A stretch of 45,255 nt of DNA, from the NCBI RefSeq assembly GCF_011008945.1, contig NZ_WYCT01000014.1, forward strand, positions 1 through 45,255, read 5' to 3'. Under the pieces are notes generated by a model. It ran no database searches and was not told the origin of the DNA. It saw only the letters and a list, made by a program, of their open reading frames with translations. Position numbers and translations under genes: made by a program. Below, in pieces: positions 41,141 to 45,255 of this stretch (position 1 is the stretch's first letter; the number at the start of each line of letters is the position of its first letter). Source of the stretch: Streptomyces harenosi (GTDB lineage Bacteria; Actinomycetota; Actinomycetes; Streptomycetales; Streptomycetaceae).

Positions 41141-42544
41141 CTACGCCGCGGGCAGCTCGGCCAGCAGCCCGCGCACCTGCGGCGCGGAGCGCCAGGGCGC
41201 CAGATGAACCCGCAGCGTGCGCAGGTGCTCCTTGGCCCGTTCGGAGTCGACCGACCGCAGCACGGCCAGCGAGTGGCGGCCCGCGTGCACCGCCTCGTCC
41301 AGCTCTCCCCGCTGCGCGTGCGCGGTCCCGACGATCGCCAGACGCATGCCGTGGCACCGCGTGAAGCGGTTGGCCGGCAGGGCGGTCATACGGTCCCAGC
41401 GCAGCGCGACATGGGGTTGCTCCAGGTCGCGGAAGATCTCGACGGCGTCGGTGACGATCCGGCCGTGGCCGAAGAAGTCCATCCACTCCGGCGTCTCCGG
41501 CGCGCCGTGTCCCCGGGCGCACAGCGTCTCGGCGGCCGCCAGGCACCGGCAGGCGGCCGCGGCGTCCCCCAGCCGGGCGTGGGCCCGCGCCTCGATCAGC
41601 TTGGCGAAGCCGCGTACGGACACGGCGGCGGGCCCGCCCACCCGCTCGTAGGCGCCCTGCGTCATGTCGACCGCCTCGTGCGGATGCCCGCGCAGCAGGG
41701 CCTGCATGGCCATGGTGGTCAGGACGTAGCCGCCCAGGGGACGGTCGTCGGCGGCGCGGGCCAGCCGCAGGGCCTGGACGAAGTGCCGCTGCGCGATCTG
41801 GTCCATGCCCGCGTCGAAGGCGGTCCAGCCCGCCAGCCGGGCCAGTTGGGAGGTGGCCGCGAACAGCTCGCTGCCGACCCGCTCCGGGTACGTGCCGCGC
41901 AGCAGCGAGGCGGCCCGGGTGAACAGGCGGGCGGGCACGGAGGCCGTGCGCCAGCTTCCTCCGCCGTAGCGGGAGTCCCAGTGCCGTACCTCCTCGGCCG
42001 CCCGGCGCAGTTCCCCGGCCTCTTCCACGCCGACGCGCGGCCCCTGGCCGCAGGCGTGCTCGAGGTCGGCGGGCCGGGTCAGCCAGCGCAGGAAGGGGGT
42101 GGTGAACGCCCCGATGGCGAAGGGCGCCCCGGCGATGAAATCGCGTCTGTTCACGTGGCTCCAGTAGTCGGCCGCCTCGGTCAGGGCGGCGTTCTTGGTA
42201 CGGGCGAAGCCCAGTCCGTCGGCAAAGGGCGGAGCCGGGTCCGAGGCGGCGGCCAGACCGGTCTCGGCGACCGTCACGCGCCGGGCGAGACGCTCGGACA
42301 GCGCCTCGGCGATGAGCTGCGGTCCCGGGGAGCGGGGGGCCATGCCCCGGCGGCACCAGTTGGCGACGGACGTATGGGTGTAGGACCGCGCCAGACCGCG
42401 CTCTCCGGCCAGCTCGTTGACCCGCTTGGCCAGGGCCTTGCGGCTCATGCCGGACTGTTCGAGGAGCCGGATGAGGCGCTCGTTGGGCTCCGTCGCGCGG
42501 ACCTCGACGGTCGCGTCGCGAAGGCGTTCGGGCGCGTCGTTCAC
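41141..42544 (-). CDS. NsdA-like HTH/TPR transcriptional regulator
   Basis: A 467-residue regulator with an XRE-like N-terminal HTH (MSRKALAKRVNELAGERG, then YTHTSVANWCRRG) and a C-terminal half of helical TPR-like repeats (AAACRCLAAAETLCAR, RGELDEAVHAGRHSLAVLR). Between them lies NRRDFIAGAPFAIGAFTTPF (132-151), a Tat-signal-like stretch that recurs in this Streptomyces family. The related NsdA represses antibiotics and sporulation. The GTG at 42544 follows GAGGTGGTG, which is buried in a hairpin (42550-42569). It is divergent from the PlsC gene. Target genes are unknown. Confidence 0.85.
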   Translation of the reverse strand: MNDAPERLRDATVEVRATEPNERLIRLLEQSGMSRKALAKRVNELAGERGLARSYTHTSVANWCRRGMAPRSPGPQLIAEALSERLARRVTVAETGLAAASDPAPPFADGLGFARTKNAALTEAADYWSHVNRRDFIAGAPFAIGAFTTPFLRWLTRPADLEHACGQGPRVGVEEAGELRRAAEEVRHWDSRYGGGSWRTASVPARLFTRAASLLRGTYPERVGSELFAATSQLARLAGWTAFDAGMDQIAQRHFVQALRLARAADDRPLGGYVLTTMAMQALLRGHPHEAVDMTQGAYERVGGPAAVSVRGFAKLIEARAHARLGDAAAACRCLAAAETLCARGHGAPETPEWMDFFGHGRIVTDAVEIFRDLEQPHVALRWDRMTALPANRFTRCHGMRLAIVGTAHAQRGELDEAVHAGRHSLAVLRSVDSERAKEHLRTLRVHLAPWRSAPQVRGLLAELPAA

Positions 42545-42549
42545 GGGAT

Positions 42550-42569
42550 CACCACCTCGGGCTGTGGTG
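42550..42569 (-). promoter_or_regulatory. Hairpin covering the NsdA-like gene's ribosome binding site
   Basis: In mRNA sense CACCAC, eight bases, GTGGTG. The right arm includes GGTGG, the apparent Shine-Dalgarno, five bases before the GTG. It would limit translation unless opened. Confidence 0.45.
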
Positions 42570-42728
42570 CCCCAAGTGTGCGGGACGCCACGGCGTTTTG
42601 GGCCCGTGAGGAACGCTTTGAGCCCCCCTGTGCGCCCTGATCCGGGGCCCCGCCCCGGTGGTTTCGTGGTCACACATCCGGCACTCGGACGCGCTTGTGA
42701 AATCCGAGGACCACACGTTGGGGGTGTC

Positions 42729-43595
42729 ATGTTCCGGTTCTGGAGGCGTCGGACCACCGTGGACGGCATACCGGCGCGCCCGCGCGGCGGTGCGGTCCGC
42801 TCGCTGCTGGTGTCGCTGGCCCCGCTCGGTCTGTGGCTGGCCGAATACACGCCCGGTGCGCTGGTGCCGGCCCTGCTGGCGGCCCTGGTGGAGTCGGCGG
42901 CCCGGCTGCGGGCCACGGGCCTGTGGGGCGGCGGCGTGCGCGGGATCGGCGCGTGGCCGTCCGGCCCGGCGGCCGCGGCCCCGGTCCGGGACTTCCCGCA
43001 TCTCCTGGCGTCCGCGGTGCGCCGGGTCCTGTGGCGGTCCGTCATCCGGTCGCTCGGCGGGCGCGAGGTGGTGGGCCGCGTGCCCGGCGGCCCGTGCGTG
43101 GTGGTGGCCAACCACCGTTCGCACGTCGACACGGCGGTGCTCCTCGCCACGCTTCCCGCCCGGGGACGGCCGCGAGTGGCCGCGGCGGCGGACCACTGGT
43201 TCGCGCGCCGGCGCCGCCGGTTCTTCTGCCGGTGGCTCGCGGGCGGCTTCCCGGTGCGGCGCACCGGAGGGGGCCGCCAGGACCTCCTGCGGGCACGCGA
43301 GTTCCTCGCCCGCGGCGGCATGGTGATCGTCTTCCCGGAGGGCGGCCGGAGCACCGGCGCGGAGCCGGCCCGGTTCCGCGCCGGCGCGTTCGAGCTGGCG
43401 CGGCTGGCGGGGGTCCCCGTCGTTCCCGTGGCGCTCACCGGGACCGCCCGCGTCCTGGCCAAGCACGGCCGGCGCTGCCACCGGGCGCCGATGCGGATCG
43501 AGTTCGGCGCGCCCCAGTGGTGCGCCCGGCCCGAGGAGGTCCGGGCCCGCATCGGGGAGATGCTCCGCCGGGGCGGTCCCGCGGTGTGCGACTGA
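42729..43595 (+). CDS. Lysophospholipid acyltransferase (PlsC family)
   Basis: A 288-residue acyltransferase with the NHRSHVD (HX4D) catalytic motif, FPEGGRS glycerolipid-binding motif and an N-terminal hydrophobic stretch (VRSLLVSLAPLGLWLAEY). It transfers acyl chains to a lysolipid or alcohol at the membrane. The ATG at 42729 is preceded by TTGGGGGTG. The upstream GTG-containing extension lacks family similarity. It is divergent from the regulator and is not in the operon of the second PlsC at 43651. Substrate uncertain; the N-terminal half before the HX4D is longer than in typical PlsC. Confidence 0.9.
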   Translation: MFRFWRRRTTVDGIPARPRGGAVRSLLVSLAPLGLWLAEYTPGALVPALLAALVESAARLRATGLWGGGVRGIGAWPSGPAAAAPVRDFPHLLASAVRRVLWRSVIRSLGGREVVGRVPGGPCVVVANHRSHVDTAVLLATLPARGRPRVAAAADHWFARRRRRFFCRWLAGGFPVRRTGGGRQDLLRAREFLARGGMVIVFPEGGRSTGAEPARFRAGAFELARLAGVPVVPVALTGTARVLAKHGRRCHRAPMRIEFGAPQWCARPEEVRARIGEMLRRGGPAVCD

Positions 43596-43650
43596 CCGGC
43601 TCACGGCCGCCCGGCCGGCGGCGTCGGGCCGGCGGCGTCCGGCGGGCCGC

Positions 43651-44514
43651 TCACCGGCGCGGTCGCGCGGGCGGCCGGACGGCGCCCGCCGGGAGCGGGG
43701 GCGTGTGGGCCGGTGCCCGGACCGGACGGCGAGGGCGGCAGCGCCCGGTGAGTGCCCGCTGGGCGGCCCGCGCCAGGGCGCGGCGGTCGGGGTGGCGGCC
43801 CGGTGGGATCGCCGGGCCCACCTCCACCTCGGCCACCAGGCCGCGGGCCGAGACCACCCGCCACAGGGAGGCCGGCAGGGTTTCCTCGCCGACGAAGGCG
43901 GGTGCCGTGCTGACCGTTCCCGCAGCGGTCCGGTAGCCGATGCGTACCGGCTGCACCGGGACCCCGGCGGTGAGGGCGGCTTCGAAGACGGCCCGCCGGA
44001 AGGGCCCGTGGGCCCGGCCGCACCAGGTGGTGCCCTCCGGGAAGACGGCGACCGCCCGCCCGCCGCGGAGGAGGTCCGCGATGCGGGCCACCGTGCCCGG
44101 CAGGGCCCGCGGCCGGTCCCGCTCGATGAACAGGGCCCCGCGCGCGGCCAGGGCCCCGGCCACGGGCCACCGCCGGATCTCGGCCTTGGCCAGCATGCGG
44201 GCCGGGCGGACCGCGGCCAGCAGCGGGACGTCCAGCCAGGAGACGTGGTGGGCGACGAGCAGCAGCCCTCCCGCGGGCGCGGTGGCACCGCGGAGGCGGA
44301 CCCTCACGCCCGCGGCCCGCACGATCCACCGGCACCACCACCGCACCGTCCGCGTGGGCAGGCGCCCGGCGAGCGGTGCCAGCGCGATCCCCGTGAGCAG
44401 CAGGGCCGCGAGCGCCGTCAGCCGCAGCACGGCCCGGGGCACCGCCGCCGCACCGCCGGCCGCGTCCACGCAGGTGCGCGGCGTGCAGGGCGCGCTGGGC
44501 AGCCAGGTGCCCAT
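43651..44514 (-). CDS. olsA: 1-acyl-glycerol-3-phosphate acyltransferase-like protein (OlsA type)
   Basis: A 287-residue PlsC-family acyltransferase: VAHHVSWLDVP (HX4D), FIERDR and FPEGTTW motifs, with a membrane segment near residues 28-50 (AVLRLTALAALLLTGIALAPL). Its ATG overlaps the TGA of the upstream GNAT gene by one base, so it is translated with it. An adjacent OlsB/OlsA pair makes ornithine lipids, phosphorus-free membrane lipids; OlsA adds the ester-linked acyl chain. The assignment rests on this pairing. Confidence 0.8.
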   Translation of the reverse strand: MGTWLPSAPCTPRTCVDAAGGAAAVPRAVLRLTALAALLLTGIALAPLAGRLPTRTVRWWCRWIVRAAGVRVRLRGATAPAGGLLLVAHHVSWLDVPLLAAVRPARMLAKAEIRRWPVAGALAARGALFIERDRPRALPGTVARIADLLRGGRAVAVFPEGTTWCGRAHGPFRRAVFEAALTAGVPVQPVRIGYRTAAGTVSTAPAFVGEETLPASLWRVVSARGLVAEVEVGPAIPPGRHPDRRALARAAQRALTGRCRPRRPVRAPAHTPPLPAGAVRPPARPRR

Positions 44515-45255
44515 CAGGCCGGGACGAGCGAGAGGAAGTGCCGCAGATAGCGGGGGTGGACCCGGCTCATCGGCAGCAGGACGTAGAGGTCGGCGACGCC
44601 GAAGCCGGGGTCGTGCGCGGGCTCGCCGCACACCCAGGCGCCGAGGCGGAGGTAGCCGCGCAGCAGGGGCGGCAGGCCGGCCGGCGTGGCGGGCCGCACG
44701 GCTTGGGGGTGCCAGGGCAGCAGCGGGCGTACCCGGTACTCGTCGGGCGCCAGGTGCCCGGCCCGTATCCGGTGCCAGGTGGCGGAGGCCAGGGTTCCGC
44801 CGTCGGCGAGCGGGAGCGAGCAGCAGCCGGCGAGCCACTCGTGGCCGCGGTCGGTCATGTAGCGGGCGATCCCGGCCCAGATGAGCCCGATGACCGTGCC
44901 GTCGCGGTGGTCGGGGTGGACGCAGGACCGGCCCACCTCGACCAGGTCCGCCCGCAGTGGCCGCAGGGCGGTCAGGTCGAACTCGCCCTCCGCGTACAGG
45001 CGTCCGGCGATCCCGGCGCGGTCCGGCGGCAGCAGCCGGTAGGTGCCGACGGCCTGGCCGGTCGCCGTGTCGCGGACGAGGAGGTGGTCGCAGTAGGCGT
45101 CGAAGGGGTCGATGTCGTGGCCCGGTTCGGGAGTGGACAGCAGGGCGCCCATCTCTCCGGCGAAGACGTCGTGCCGCAGCCGCTGGGCGGCGCGGACGTC
45201 CTCCTCGTCCCGGGCGAGGGTGACGGTGTAGCGGGTGGGGGCCGCGGGCCGAAGG
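44514..45255 (-). CDS. olsB: Ornithine N-acyltransferase-like GNAT protein (OlsB type), truncated by window edge
   Basis: The C-terminal 246 codons of an OlsB-family (Acetyltransf_5-like) protein; the start is beyond the right edge. The frame remains open and protein-like to the edge: before MGALLSTPEPGHDIDPFD there is YTVTLARDEEDVRAAQRLRH, a typical family N-terminus, so an internal Met at 45152 is not the start. VEVGRSCVHPDHRDGTVIGLIWAGIARY is the acyl-ACP/CoA-binding core. It makes lyso-ornithine lipid by N-acylating ornithine. It overlaps olsA. A PHO-type promoter, if any, lies off the window. Confidence 0.82.
   Translation of the reverse strand, partial: LRPAAPTRYTVTLARDEEDVRAAQRLRHDVFAGEMGALLSTPEPGHDIDPFDAYCDHLLVRDTATGQAVGTYRLLPPDRAGIAGRLYAEGEFDLTALRPLRADLVEVGRSCVHPDHRDGTVIGLIWAGIARYMTDRGHEWLAGCCSLPLADGGTLASATWHRIRAGHLAPDEYRVRPLLPWHPQAVRPATPAGLPPLLRGYLRLGAWVCGEPAHDPGFGVADLYVLLPMSRVHPRYLRHFLSLVPA

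Noticed and set aside
1..45255. CRISPR array, tRNA, rRNA, prophage or insertion sequence
   Set aside because: I saw no spaced identical repeats of CRISPR type, no tRNA cloverleaf, no transposase or phage gene, and composition is uniform.

Overview
The window is high-GC actinobacterial DNA, almost certainly Streptomyces. It has strong third-position G/C, GTG starts, purine-rich ribosome binding sites, a complete ergothioneine operon, an Hrd-type sigma factor, a CobW/cysteine-free L32 zinc-starvation unit and sigma-R-type promoters. Gene content and order (thioredoxin, hrdC-like sigma factor, egtABCD, olsB-olsA-like pair) match, from memory, the SCO0880-SCO0921 part of the S. coelicolor chromosome. 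I could not align it, so that is an inference. It looks like accessory-rich arm chromosome, with no phage, plasmid, IS element, CRISPR array, rRNA or tRNA that I can see.

Layout. 1-5.9 kb: beta-lactamase-fold serine hydrolase (cut by the left edge), cytochrome P450, an 850-bp gene-free stretch, a TPR protein, peptide deformylase, a flavoprotein disulfide reductase and a divergent thioredoxin. The TPR gene and the thioredoxin gene each carry a GGAAT-N18-GTT promoter of the disulfide-stress sigma-R type. 6-9.9 kb: LacI regulator, TetR regulator divergent from an FMN reductase with paired palindromic operators, LysR regulator and a small zinc-ribbon-like protein. 10-15.7 kb: CaiB/BaiF CoA-transferase, phosphoribosyltransferase, a polysaccharide pyruvyl transferase followed by an FAD-dependent oxidoreductase, and a dienelactone-hydrolase-like protein. 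15.9-18 kb: archease and RtcB RNA ligase facing each other across a 15-bp tandem repeat. 18.1-20.6 kb: TetR, RidA-like protein and Cmx-type MFS exporter around an operator. 20.7-26.3 kb: CapA-like protein, HrdC-like sigma factor, PEBP, PPOX protein, beta-hydroxyacid dehydrogenase and a bacterial-type PARG homologue.

26.6-31.1 kb: egtABCD, four overlapping genes for ergothioneine. 31.1-33.4 kb: orphan sugar-binding lipoprotein under a repressible promoter, dodecin and a HAD phosphatase. 33.5-36 kb: Zur-box-controlled unit of cysteine-free L32, CobW GTPase and a luciferase-like oxidoreductase. 36.1-45.3 kb: small membrane protein, UvrA-like protein, secreted GH62 arabinofuranosidase with ricin/CBM13 domain, NsdA-like regulator, a PlsC acyltransferase, and an OlsA/OlsB-like pair cut by the right edge.

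The main theme is thiol, redox and metal stress: thioredoxin and disulfide reductase, FMN reductase, ergothioneine, zinc-sparing ribosomal protein and metallochaperone, and an alternative sigma factor. A second, looser theme is nucleic-acid repair (RtcB, archease, PNK-phosphatase-like HAD protein, UvrA-like protein, PARG-like protein).
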